From: Micromonospora qiuiae
GTDB taxonomy: Bacteria; Actinomycetota; Actinomycetes; Mycobacteriales; Micromonosporaceae
NCBI RefSeq assembly: GCF_016863555.1
Contig: NZ_BOPC01000028.1
Coordinates: forward strand, 56,339-120,338
Direction: 5' to 3'
Length of the DNA stretch: 64,000 nucleotides
Shown here: piece by piece, positions 41,525 through 50,471 of the stretch
Position numbering within the stretch: position 1 is the stretch's first letter
Layout: the number at the start of each line of letters is the position of its first letter
The notes under the pieces: model-generated
What the model saw: the letters and a program-made list of their open reading frames with translations, nothing else
What the model was told of the DNA's origin: nothing
The model's database searches: none
Made by a program: the position numbers and the translations under genes

Positions 41525-42787
41525 TCAGTTGCCGGGTGACTGTTCGACGATGTCCAGCAGGGCGGGATGCAGTCGCCGGTTCCAGCCGGCACCGGCATCG
41601 GCCAGGCGCCAGGTGCGCAGCCACAGCTCCAGCAGGTACGCGTCGGCCACCAGCCGCTGCCGCCGCTGGTCCAGGCCCAGGCACGCGCCGTGCCGGGCCA
41701 GTCCCGCCGTCATCGCGGCGACCGCGGAGGCGACCGGCTCACCACGCAGCAGCAGTGCGCGGTGGAAGGCGTCGTGGGCCAGGTCGAAGCCGACCGGCAC
41801 GTCGGGCCCGCTGTGTTCCCAGTCCCAGGCGAACAGGTCACCGGCCTGCCGGCCGAGGTTCCACGGCACCCAGTCGCCGTGCCAGTGCCCGAACTCGACC
41901 GCGACGTCGCCGTGTCGGCGGGCCAGCGCGGCGACCGCCCGCACCGCCCGGGACCCGCCGGGGGTCGTGGCGGCGGCCCGCCGTGCCTCGGCGGTCAGCC
42001 GGCTCAGGAAGGGTGAGCCGGCCAGCGGTCGGGGTTCGGCCGGTGGCCGGTGCCGGCGGGCCACCGCGAGCAGCGCCACCGGATCGGGTGCCGCGCCCGC
42101 CGGCACCCGTCGTACCTGCGGCGGCAGCGGTTCGACCACCGCGACCGCCCGCCCGTCCCAGTCGGCCTCGGCGAGCAGCCGGGGCACCCGGGGATGACCG
42201 GCGATTCCGGCCACCCCGGACAGCTCCCGCAGCGCCGTCGCCTCCGCCGCGACGAGCCCCCGGGTCGCCGGATTCCACCCGATCTTCGCGTACCCGCGTG
42301 GCTGCCCGGCACGGTCGAACAGTTGCAGGGTGGGTTTGTGGTTCGGGTCCGGCGGGCGGACGCCGCACGCCGCGTACCGCGCACCGCCGCCAAGGAGGGC
42401 GGCGAGCCGGTCGGCGAGGAGCACCTCGGCCGGGTCGAGCCCGGCGGGTAGGGCGACGGTCAGGGCCGAAAAGGGCGCCCGGTCCACCGCGCCGACGCGG
42501 GCGGCGACGCCGAGCACGGCGCGCATCGGGCGGATCGTGGCCGGCCGCAGCGCGTTGTACGCCAGCAGCGCCGCCGCCGTGGCCCGGGGCGCCCCGAGCG
42601 GCAGCAGGAAACGCGCCCGGGCGACCGACGGCACGATCGCGTACCGCGCCGCGACGGCGTACCCGGCCGGCGGCGCGACGCCCACGGTCAACGCGATCCG
42701 CTCGTCGCCGAAGACCGCCCGGCTCACCCAGCCCAGCCCGTCGGCCCGGCACCGGGGGTCGGTCGAGGCGCTGCCGGCCACCCTCAC
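41525..42787 (-). CDS. Aminoglycoside-phosphotransferase-fold protein in the polysaccharide cluster
   Basis: A 420-residue protein with an APH/choline-kinase-like C-terminal domain: the catalytic loop FGHWHGDWVPWNL (HGDxxxxN) and the metal-binding LFAWDWEHSGP (in place of the usual DxE/DFG-like motif). N-lobe parts include YAKIGW for the ATP-binding Lys. The N-terminal 100 residues are unrecognised. It might phosphorylate a sugar of the polymer or regulate the pathway. GTG at 42787 overlaps the sulfotransferase stop (GTGA), so they are coupled. Confidence 0.75.
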   Translation of the reverse strand: MRVAGSASTDPRCRADGLGWVSRAVFGDERIALTVGVAPPAGYAVAARYAIVPSVARARFLLPLGAPRATAAALLAYNALRPATIRPMRAVLGVAARVGAVDRAPFSALTVALPAGLDPAEVLLADRLAALLGGGARYAACGVRPPDPNHKPTLQLFDRAGQPRGYAKIGWNPATRGLVAAEATALRELSGVAGIAGHPRVPRLLAEADWDGRAVAVVEPLPPQVRRVPAGAAPDPVALLAVARRHRPPAEPRPLAGSPFLSRLTAEARRAAATTPGGSRAVRAVAALARRHGDVAVEFGHWHGDWVPWNLGRQAGDLFAWDWEHSGPDVPVGFDLAHDAFHRALLLRGEPVASAVAAMTAGLARHGACLGLDQRRQRLVADAYLLELWLRTWRLADAGAGWNRRLHPALLDIVEQSPGN

Positions 42788-43695
42788 GCCACCCGGTCCG
42801 GCCAGTCGAGGGCCAGCCCCAGCCGCTGGCGTAGCGCCTCGTTGTGCGGGCGGTAGTACTCGGTCAGCTCAGCCCGCAACGCCGGGTCCAATGGCGTGGA
42901 GCGGGTGCGATTGTGGACCGTGAAGTCGGGCAGTTCGACCGGGGGCAGGCCGAGGAAGTCCAGGGTCCGCCGGAAGGCCGCCCGCGCGTCGCGGTAGAGG
43001 TCCTCGCTGGGCAGGAAGAGGAACTGGGAGCGGTCGAAGCGTTCCAGCCACGGCGTCAGGTGTTCCAGGTAGCGGCCCCGGGCCCGGTAGGTGTACCAGT
43101 CGTAGGGGGCGCTGACGTGTTCCGGCTCGGCGATCAGCCGTTCCCGCTCCCCCGCCGTACGCTCCGGCTCTGCGGCCAGCGCGGCGGCGAAGTCCAACGG
43201 CTCGACGCCGTTGGCGCGCCGTTCCTTCCAGTGCGAGTACGCCCGTTCCACCGGGTCGCGCAACAGCACGATCAGCCGCACCGACGGCATCAGCGCGGCG
43301 ACCCGCGCCGCGGCGAGGGGGTGGAACATGTACAGCGGGGCCGCCTCGCCGACCCGCACCGGGCCGCCGTGGCGACCCTCCAGCGCCTCCCGCTGCCGCA
43401 CGGTCGGAAAGTGCGAGCGGTACCACGCCTCGCCGCGGTGCCAGTTCTCCTCGAAGTAGTGCGACGACTTGGTGTTCCAGGCGGGAAAGAGCCGGGGCAC
43501 CAGCGGATGCCGGATGAGGTAGTTCCACAGCGAGGTGGTGCCGCCCCGTTTGGTGCCGATGATGAGGAAGTCCGGCAGCGGCCGGCGGTCGCTGGTGCGT
43601 ACGCCGTAGTCGACCAGACTTTCCCGTACCCGGTTCGTCACCTGGCGGGGAATCACCTGCTTCACCCGGTCCCGCAGCGGCGGCACGAGCCTCAC
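42784..43695 (-). CDS. PAPS-dependent sulfotransferase
   Basis: A 303-residue sulfotransferase of the carbohydrate type. The 5'-phosphosulfate binding loop is FLIIGTKRGGTTSLWNYL (about 43-60), and the 3'-phosphate binding strand is RLIVLLRDPVERAYSHW (about 139-155). A YRARGRYLEHLTPWLERF segment and LFLPSEDLYRD follow as in heparan-type enzymes. It probably transfers sulfate to a sugar of the polymer. GTG start overlaps the flippase stop. No PAPS-forming genes (cysC, cysN) are in the window. Confidence 0.88.
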   Translation of the reverse strand: MRLVPPLRDRVKQVIPRQVTNRVRESLVDYGVRTSDRRPLPDFLIIGTKRGGTTSLWNYLIRHPLVPRLFPAWNTKSSHYFEENWHRGEAWYRSHFPTVRQREALEGRHGGPVRVGEAAPLYMFHPLAAARVAALMPSVRLIVLLRDPVERAYSHWKERRANGVEPLDFAAALAAEPERTAGERERLIAEPEHVSAPYDWYTYRARGRYLEHLTPWLERFDRSQFLFLPSEDLYRDARAAFRRTLDFLGLPPVELPDFTVHNRTRSTPLDPALRAELTEYYRPHNEALRQRLGLALDWPDRVA

Positions 43696-45338
43696 CTGCC
43701 CTTCGTTGACGGCTCTGGCGCGGCGGCAGGCCCACCCGGCTCGCGCTCACGAATCTGTGCCAGGGCGGCGCCGACGCGGGCGCGCACCCGGGGCAGTGCC
43801 AACAGGCCGAGGCAGCCGGCGGCCGGCAGACCCACCGCCACCGCTAGGCCGACCGGGCCATCTCCCAGCGCCAGCAGGCCGAGCAGCGCCGCGCCCCCCA
43901 CCGCGAGGACGACCAGCCCGGCGACGCGAACCAGCGCGGCGTCGACGAGCGGCTGGCCGACCACCATCCGGGCACAGCGGTACGCGACGAGGTTCTCCAC
44001 CACGATCCCCGCCGCCCAGGCCAGCGCCGCACCCGTCGCACCCCGACCGGGGATCGTCAGCAGGCCGAGCGAGACGGTGACCAGCAGCCCGGCCGAGGTC
44101 GAGGCCAGGTGCAGTCCGCTGCGCCCGCTCATCAGCAGCAGGCTCTGCACGTTGCCCACCCCGGTGTTCACCAGCATCGCGGCGGCGAGCACCGCCATGG
44201 CGGTGGTGCCGGCGGCGGCGAAGTCCGCCCCGAAGACCGCCAGGAACGTCGCGCCGTGCAGCGCCAGCAGCAGGTAGACCGGCCAGCAGAGCAGCACGGC
44301 GAGGGCGGTCATCTGCCGGTGCACGGCCGCCGCCGTGGCCCGCCGCCCCTGGCCGAGCAGTCGGGACAGTTGGGGCGACACCGCCACCCGCAGCCCGTGC
44401 ATGGCCAACTGGCCGGCGAGGATGTAGCGGCCGACCGCGCCGAAGACGCCCGCCTCGGCCGGCCCGGCGAGCACCGAGGTGAGCAGCACGCCCACCCAGA
44501 CGGCACCGGTGTCCATCGCCGCCGAGGCGGCCCGGGGCAGCGCGAAGCGCCAGAACGTACGCCAATCTTCCGGTGCCGGTCGGAGCGCGGCGCCCCGGCC
44601 GACGCCGAGCGGGCCGGCGACCAGGGCCAGGCAGAGCAGGAGGGCCAGCGCCGCCGGCACCAGCCAGCCGGCCAGCCCGGCCACCAGCCCCCAGCCGGCC
44701 AGCACCGCCAGGCCGACCAGCGCGGGACGGGCCAGCGGGAGCAGCACCGACTGCACGGCGAGGTAGGCGCGCAGCGGCCGTACGCAGCGCACGGCGGCCA
44801 GCAGCAGCGTCATGGCCACCACCACGGGGATCGCGGCGCAGCTCAGCGCGACGAGTACGGCGCCGTCGCCGGCGGAGGTGTCCAGCAGCCGGGCGGCGAC
44901 CGGCGCTGCCCCGAGCGCCCCGACGACACCGACCAGGACGGCGACCGACAGCGGCGGAATCAGCGCCACCGGCAGCAGCCGCGCCGCGTCGCCCGCCGCG
45001 CCGGTACGCCGTTGCGGCAGCATCCAGATCAGCCCGGTCTCCGCGCCCAGGGTGCAGAGGGCGGCGGCCACCGTCACCACTCCGATCGCCGCGAAGAACG
45101 CCCCCGACCCGCTGGCGCCGTAGCCACGGGTGATGACCACCACCAGGACGAAGCCGAGGAGCCCGTTGACCGCCGCGCCGAGCAGACCGGCCGAGGCGGC
45201 GCGCGCGCTGCGCCGGGTCTCCCCCGCGGCCTCGACGGCGGACCGGTCGGGTGCCGACCCGTGGTCGCCGGGTGCCGACGCGGCGTCGTCGGCCCGGTTC
45301 GGCGTCACGCCAGCGGCTGGCCACGACGGGGTGATCAT
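43692..45338 (-). CDS. Wzx-like polysaccharide flippase (MATE/MOP superfamily)
   Basis: A 548-residue integral membrane protein with about 14 hydrophobic helices after a polar N-terminal 45 residues. It resembles oligosaccharide flippases: GLLGAAVNGLLGFVLVVVITR, ALCTLGAETGLIWMLPQRR, GVFGAVGRYILAGQLAMHG and a C-terminal cluster of helices. It should flip the lipid-linked unit to the outer face. ATG at 45338 overlaps the preceding stop (ATGA), which fixes the start. Confidence 0.87.
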   Translation of the reverse strand: MITPSWPAAGVTPNRADDAASAPGDHGSAPDRSAVEAAGETRRSARAASAGLLGAAVNGLLGFVLVVVITRGYGASGSGAFFAAIGVVTVAAALCTLGAETGLIWMLPQRRTGAAGDAARLLPVALIPPLSVAVLVGVVGALGAAPVAARLLDTSAGDGAVLVALSCAAIPVVVAMTLLLAAVRCVRPLRAYLAVQSVLLPLARPALVGLAVLAGWGLVAGLAGWLVPAALALLLCLALVAGPLGVGRGAALRPAPEDWRTFWRFALPRAASAAMDTGAVWVGVLLTSVLAGPAEAGVFGAVGRYILAGQLAMHGLRVAVSPQLSRLLGQGRRATAAAVHRQMTALAVLLCWPVYLLLALHGATFLAVFGADFAAAGTTAMAVLAAAMLVNTGVGNVQSLLLMSGRSGLHLASTSAGLLVTVSLGLLTIPGRGATGAALAWAAGIVVENLVAYRCARMVVGQPLVDAALVRVAGLVVLAVGGAALLGLLALGDGPVGLAVAVGLPAAGCLGLLALPRVRARVGAALAQIREREPGGPAAAPEPSTKGR

Positions 45339-46678
45339 CCGGGCACCGCCACCGCGTCGGTGGGCGTCCGTGTGCGCGCCTGGCGCGCGACGAGCGCCAT
45401 CGACAGGGCGACGGCGAAGCAGGCCACGGAGATGGTCGGGCTCGCCATGCCGTAGAACGGAATCTGCGCCAGACAGATCACCGGCACCACGGCGAGCCAC
45501 TGCCCGGCGGCGCAGACCGCCCGGGCGCAGATCACGGTGGCCGCCACGAACCAGGCGAGGAAGCAGACCAGCGCCGGTACGCCGTGACTGAACAGCACCA
45601 TCCAGAGCTGGCCCTGGGTGCCGACCGGCACCTGCGCGGTGACGGTGTCCGAGCTGACCGGCGCGCCGTAGCCGAGCCACGGCGAGTGGCCGATCCGGCG
45701 TACCACCTCGGCGTAGAGCGCGAACCGGTCGGCGTTGGTGTCGCTGGCCGCGACCCGATCACCGATCAACGTGGCGACCGGAATGAACAGGGCGGTGAGC
45801 AGCGCGGCGCACAGCACGCCCAGCACGGAGAAACCCACCCGCGAGTTGCCGCGCAGCGCGGCCCGAACGCCGAGCACCGCAAGGCCCACCCCGAGGCTGG
45901 CGAACATCACCCGGTTCAGGGTGAGGAAGGCCGGCGCCAGCGACAACGGCAGCGACGCCAGCACCGTCCAGCGCAGCGCGCCCCGGCGGCGCAGCATGGT
46001 GAACGCCACCACGCAGGGCAGCGTCATCGCGTACGCGCTGCCGTAGTTGTTGGTGTACGGGAAGGGCGCCGCCGGCCGGTAGACCGGATCCGCCGCCCGC
46101 AGGCTGTACTCGGTGGCCGTGACGTGCACCAGGTCCCGGAGGTAGTCGTTGCCGGCCAGCCCGGCGGGCAGCAGCAGCTCCACCGGGGTGGTGAGGGCGA
46201 ACCGCGGGGCCAGCACACCCAGCCAGCCCAGCGCGACCAGACCGAACCAGAACGCGCAGAGCGGCAGGAGCACCTGCGCGGGGTCGGTGCTTTCCCGGGC
46301 CCGGGTGTACACGTAGACGCCGACCACCAGGGCGGTGACGTAGAAGCCCAGCCGCAGTCCGAACGGAGCCAGCGCGACCGGTGCCGGCAGGCGGGTGGCG
46401 CTGATCGCGACGAGTGCCAGGAAGAGCAGCCAGAGCCCGGTGGCCGGCGGCAGCGGTACGCGCCCCCGCACCAGCAGCAGCGCGAGCAGCACCGCGCCGA
46501 GCAGCGACCAGCCGAGGTAGAAGGCGCCGAGCAACCACCAGAGCGGCACCAGACCGAACATCAGCATCAGCGGCCAGCCGGGCAGCCGGGGCGTCGGACC
46601 GGGCGGGTCCGACCAGGCGGGTTCCGGCGGCCCGTCGCCGAGCGGATCGGTCGCCGCTGGCGCGCGGGTGGCGGGCAC
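45335..46678 (-). CDS. O-antigen ligase / Wzy-like polymerase
   Basis: A 447-residue membrane protein with about 12 helices and a large external loop (about 165-225) with PYTNNYGSAYAMTL. The loop after LTLNRVMFASLG and the RFALYAEVVRRIGHSPWLGYG motif are typical of O-antigen ligase/polymerase proteins, which polymerise repeat units outside the membrane. The first 30 residues are Pro/Gly-rich and polar. GTG start at 46678, four bases after the Wzz-like gene. Confidence 0.87.
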   Translation of the reverse strand: MPATRAPAATDPLGDGPPEPAWSDPPGPTPRLPGWPLMLMFGLVPLWWLLGAFYLGWSLLGAVLLALLLVRGRVPLPPATGLWLLFLALVAISATRLPAPVALAPFGLRLGFYVTALVVGVYVYTRARESTDPAQVLLPLCAFWFGLVALGWLGVLAPRFALTTPVELLLPAGLAGNDYLRDLVHVTATEYSLRAADPVYRPAAPFPYTNNYGSAYAMTLPCVVAFTMLRRRGALRWTVLASLPLSLAPAFLTLNRVMFASLGVGLAVLGVRAALRGNSRVGFSVLGVLCAALLTALFIPVATLIGDRVAASDTNADRFALYAEVVRRIGHSPWLGYGAPVSSDTVTAQVPVGTQGQLWMVLFSHGVPALVCFLAWFVAATVICARAVCAAGQWLAVVPVICLAQIPFYGMASPTISVACFAVALSMALVARQARTRTPTDAVAVPG

Positions 46679-46681
46679 GGA

Positions 46682-48292
46682 TCAGACCCGCCCGTCGCGG
46701 GTCAACACCATGCCCAGCGTGTTCACCCCGGCGGCACGCAGTCGCTCGACCAGCCGGCGCAGTTCGCTCTGTCGGGTCCGGTGCCGTTCCACCACCACCA
46801 CCGCGCTGCCCTGGCGGGCCGCCGCGACCCCCCGCTCATCGGAATCAGCCGGCGGCGCGTTGAACAGCAGCAGGGGGTGGCGAGCCCCGTGCTGGAACGT
46901 GCCGAGCAGTACCCGTCCGGCGCCCACCCGCAGCCCGTCGTCGCGGGCGGCCCGCCCGTTCGGCCCGCCCTCGGCGGTCGCCCGGGGCAGGGTGAGGGTG
47001 GCGTCCGGGTCGGCCGGGGTGCGCGTACCGACCGGGTAGGGCGACGGACGGCGACGCACGGGCCCGATCCGTTCGGTGATCGGATCGGTGTCGGTCGGCG
47101 GACGCGGTCTCGGCAAGCGCTGCCGCGTCGGGTCCACGTACGCCGGCAGCCGCTCCCGGTCGGCGAGCACCGCGTCGCGGAGGCGGTCCAGACGCCCGCT
47201 GTCGTCGGCGACGAAGACCTCCCGACCGGCGACCGCGAGCGCGACGGCCAGCCGGGCGGTGATCGGGGTGGGGTCCTCTCCGGCGCTCAACACGGTGACC
47301 CGGGCCGGCTGGTGAACCCGCTCCGCGATCGCCATGGCGACGTATCTGATGTCGGCGTCGTCCGCGCTTCGGCGCCCGGCGATACCGCCCCCACCACGAA
47401 CCGTGCCGAGCAGGGGCAGACCACTCACCCGCCGGGCGTCGTCGGCCGAGCGGACCCGCCGGTCCACCGATTCCCAGGCGTACGCGAGCACCCCGCCGAC
47501 GAGCGCTCCGGCGAGCAGACCGGCCAGCAGGAGCAGCGCCTGCCGGCCGCCGCCGGAAGAGGTCATCTCCGGCTCGGCGGCCCGGGTGACCCAGCCCGGG
47601 TTCACGTCCACCGCCGCGATCTCGGTACGCGCGGAGTTCAGTTGGGTCAGCTGACTGTTGATCCCGGTGAGTTCGGCCGCCGCCGCGTCGCCGCCACCCG
47701 GGCCGGCGTTGGCCAGCCGCTTGCGCACCGCCGCCTGCTGCGCGGCCACCTTGGCGATGCTCTCGTCGTACGAGCGGAGCATCTCGGTGCGCTGCCGCTC
47801 GTACATCGTCCGGCGGATGTCCAGGTAGGACTCGGCGGCCAGGTTGACGCTGCGCACCGCCTCGTCCAGCGAACGCGCCCGATAGGTGAAGCGCAGGATC
47901 TGTCCACCGGTCGGCACCTCGACGTCGAGGGCGTCCCGCACGTCCCGTTGGTCCTGCCCGTTGCGCTCGGCCAGCCGGCGCACCACCTCGGTGCCGGTGG
48001 CGATGCCGCTCTCCACGTTCATGTTCACCGCCCGGTCGGCGGCGGCCCCGCTGGGGCTGAAGGCGTCGGTGACGACCGGACGGACCGCCACCACCGCGCT
48101 CGCGGTGTACCGGCCCGGCACCAGGAGCAGATATCCGAACGCCACGACGAGGCCCACCGCGGTGGCCGCCGCCACCAGTCCGATGCGGTGCAGCGGTACG
48201 CGGATCAGGTCGCCCAGGGTCAGCGTCCGCTCCGCCGCGCCCTCGCCGGCGGACGGCGCGGCGGGCCAGGGACCGTGCGAGGCGTCAGTCAT
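46682..48292 (-). CDS. Wzz-type chain-length regulator with a degenerate BY-kinase-like domain
   Basis: A 536-residue protein. Two membrane helices (about 37-58 and 252-275) flank an external coiled region (residues 60-250, helical with MYERQRTEMLRSYDESIAKV), the layout of polysaccharide co-polymerases. The cytoplasmic part resembles a BY-kinase, but Walker A is SAGEDPTPIT instead of GEGKT/S and the A' motif reads VFVADDSGR; no tyrosine cluster follows. So it probably controls chain length without kinase activity. ATG at 48292. Confidence 0.85.
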   Translation of the reverse strand: MTDASHGPWPAAPSAGEGAAERTLTLGDLIRVPLHRIGLVAAATAVGLVVAFGYLLLVPGRYTASAVVAVRPVVTDAFSPSGAAADRAVNMNVESGIATGTEVVRRLAERNGQDQRDVRDALDVEVPTGGQILRFTYRARSLDEAVRSVNLAAESYLDIRRTMYERQRTEMLRSYDESIAKVAAQQAAVRKRLANAGPGGGDAAAAELTGINSQLTQLNSARTEIAAVDVNPGWVTRAAEPEMTSSGGGRQALLLLAGLLAGALVGGVLAYAWESVDRRVRSADDARRVSGLPLLGTVRGGGGIAGRRSADDADIRYVAMAIAERVHQPARVTVLSAGEDPTPITARLAVALAVAGREVFVADDSGRLDRLRDAVLADRERLPAYVDPTRQRLPRPRPPTDTDPITERIGPVRRRPSPYPVGTRTPADPDATLTLPRATAEGGPNGRAARDDGLRVGAGRVLLGTFQHGARHPLLLFNAPPADSDERGVAAARQGSAVVVVERHRTRQSELRRLVERLRAAGVNTLGMVLTRDGRV

Positions 48293-48341
48293 CCGGCTTC
48301 ACCGTCGGTCAGGTCTTTCGATGCGGGGTCTGCGTCGCTGG

Positions 48342-50330
48342 TCACTGCACCGAGAAGAACATCGATGGGGTGGACCAGCTTAACCCCGAGCTTCCGGTGC
48401 TGAGTACCGTGCTCTGCGTACCGTTGACCACCGCTGCCGGTGCGGCGGTCGGGTCGAAGGGGACGCTGCGCAGCGAACCGCCGGTGCCACCGTGGACGAT
48501 CCGCCCGCCGACCCAGGCCATGCCCCGCACCGACGACCAGGTGACGCCGGTGGTGGGCAGGCTGAACTCGGTGGCGCCGAGGTAGTTGCCGTCCGGCTCG
48601 AAGTACCGGTAATAGAGCTGGTTCGCCCCGCTGCGGGTGTAGTAGAGACGCCCGTCGAGGTAGAAGGCGCCGGTCATCTGTGCCGGGTTGAACCAGGCGT
48701 TGTAGCCGGAGGACTCCCACGGCACCCCGATGGCGCCGCCGTTGAACATCGAGATGTCGATCCGGCTACCAGTCGGTGTGCCCGCCACCCGGTGCGACCA
48801 GTAGATCCGGTCGTCCACCCGCCAGGTGGCGCCCGCCTGGGTGTAGTTCGGCTGGCTGACGGTGGTGGCGGCGCCGAGCGTCGTACCGTTGAACGGCACC
48901 TTCGCGAGCAGTCCCTCGCCCACGCTCAGGTAGAGGTGACCGGTGGTCGCGGTGGGTGGGTTCCGCAGCACGAGGTCGCGCCCGCCGGCCAGAGGGAAGA
49001 CACCGAGCCGGCCGTGGTATTCGTTGCCCATCCCGTCGGAGTTGTGCCCGAAGTAGAGGCCGCCGCTGCCCCGCCAGAGCACCGGCACCGCCGAGCCCCA
49101 GTTGCTGGCACCCGCCGGCAGCGAGCTGCCGCCCCGGCGGCCCGGGTTCCAGTTCACCGGCATGCCGGTGGCCGGGGTGACCGCGGCGATGCCGAGCCGG
49201 TCGACGGCGCCCGGACCGGCCGCGTCGCTGGCGTTGGGGTTGTTCAGCCAGCGGAAGTGCCCGCCGAGGTAGATGACGTTGTCCGCCACCTCCACCGAGG
49301 TGATCGTGTCGTTGCCGGTGTAGTTGACCCAGGTGCCCAGCTGGTTGGCGCCGCGGGCGGCGGTCTCGAAGCGAACCAGCGCGTCGCAGTACGCCGCCGG
49401 CCAGCCGGCGCCGCCGTTGGTGCCGACCACGAACCAGCTGCCGTCCCCGCCGAAGCGGACGTCCTGCACGTAGTGCGTGAACGTCTCCGGGGCGGCGCAC
49501 GGCGGCGCGAACTTCTCACTGCTCCAGTCGATCACGCTCGGCGTCCCGGTGAGGGAGATGAGCGCCAGCTGGTTGCGGGCCAGGCCGCCGACGTACTGGA
49601 AGTTGCCCCCGGCGACCAGGGTGCGGCCGTCCGGGGTGATGTCGATGGTCCAGGCGTACGACCCGGTGCCGTGCCGGCCGACGGTCGCGTCAACGGCGAA
49701 GGCCGGGTCGACGGCGCCGGTCGTGGCGTCGAGCCGGGCCAGTCCGGAGTGGGCGGTGCCGTTGATCCAGTTGAAGGCACCGGCCAGGTAGAGGTGATTC
49801 TGGTGTAGCACCATGTCGCGGATCATCCCGCCGTCCGAGCGGCCGACCCAGCTGGCGACAGTCGCACCGGTGACGGGATCGAGCGCCACCAGGTTGCGCC
49901 GGGCGACCCCGTTGACGTTCTTGAAGGCCCCGCCGACGATCAACGTCCCGCCGGGCCCGGCGACGAGCGCGTTGACCGCGCCGTCCAGCGCCGGCAGGAA
50001 GGCCGTGGAGATCGCCCCGGTGGAGCGGTGGTACGCGAACAGGTAGGCCCGGGCGAGCCACGGCGAGCTGGCGGTCTGCCGGATCTGGGTGAAGTTGCCG
50101 CCGACGAAGACCATCTCGCCCACCTGCGCGAAGGCACGGGCCTCACCGTCGCGAGCGTGCGGGGTGTGGTCGGCGGGATTCGTCGACACCAGAGTGCCCG
50201 ACGTCGGCACCGGCACCACGGCCGCCGCGGCTGTCGCGGTGGACACGGCCAGCACGGCCGCCACGGTCACCAACGCGACCAGTCCGGCTCGGAACCGGGC
50301 CGGACGCCACGGGAAGGAGATTCTGGGCAC
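48342..50330 (-). CDS. Large secreted protein with propeller-like repeats
   Basis: A 662-residue protein with a signal peptide: basic start, hydrophobic LVALVTVAAVLAV, then an Ala-rich cleavage region (STATAAAA). The mature protein has repeats of the type FVGGNFTQI, IVGGAFKNVNG, YLAGAFNWING, VAGGNFQYVGG and YLGGHFRWLNN, each about 50 residues apart, as in delta-60 / Kelch-like beta-propellers. The C-terminal half has Trp/Tyr-rich repeats possibly binding carbohydrate. GTG at 50330 is chosen for its GGAGGCG site. It begins the polysaccharide cluster on this strand, 49 bases before the Wzz-like gene. Confidence 0.78.
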   Translation of the reverse strand: MPRISFPWRPARFRAGLVALVTVAAVLAVSTATAAAAVVPVPTSGTLVSTNPADHTPHARDGEARAFAQVGEMVFVGGNFTQIRQTASSPWLARAYLFAYHRSTGAISTAFLPALDGAVNALVAGPGGTLIVGGAFKNVNGVARRNLVALDPVTGATVASWVGRSDGGMIRDMVLHQNHLYLAGAFNWINGTAHSGLARLDATTGAVDPAFAVDATVGRHGTGSYAWTIDITPDGRTLVAGGNFQYVGGLARNQLALISLTGTPSVIDWSSEKFAPPCAAPETFTHYVQDVRFGGDGSWFVVGTNGGAGWPAAYCDALVRFETAARGANQLGTWVNYTGNDTITSVEVADNVIYLGGHFRWLNNPNASDAAGPGAVDRLGIAAVTPATGMPVNWNPGRRGGSSLPAGASNWGSAVPVLWRGSGGLYFGHNSDGMGNEYHGRLGVFPLAGGRDLVLRNPPTATTGHLYLSVGEGLLAKVPFNGTTLGAATTVSQPNYTQAGATWRVDDRIYWSHRVAGTPTGSRIDISMFNGGAIGVPWESSGYNAWFNPAQMTGAFYLDGRLYYTRSGANQLYYRYFEPDGNYLGATEFSLPTTGVTWSSVRGMAWVGGRIVHGGTGGSLRSVPFDPTAAPAAVVNGTQSTVLSTGSSGLSWSTPSMFFSVQ

Positions 50331-50471
50331 GCTACGCCTCCAGAGTGGACGACTATTCACGTAGCGTCCCCCGTCAGGCACGGAGGGCAATATCAGCCGA
50401 TTGGTCGTTTAGCGGATCCGGAATCAGACACCAAGGGTCGGGCCTCCATCCGGTCCACGTCACGCGCCCGG

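Noticed and set aside
45584..48403. 939-codon plus-strand open frame over the Wzy- and Wzz-like genes
   Set aside because: Antisense; the minus-strand products have membrane helices and family motifs, the plus frame is Gln/Arg/His-rich filler.
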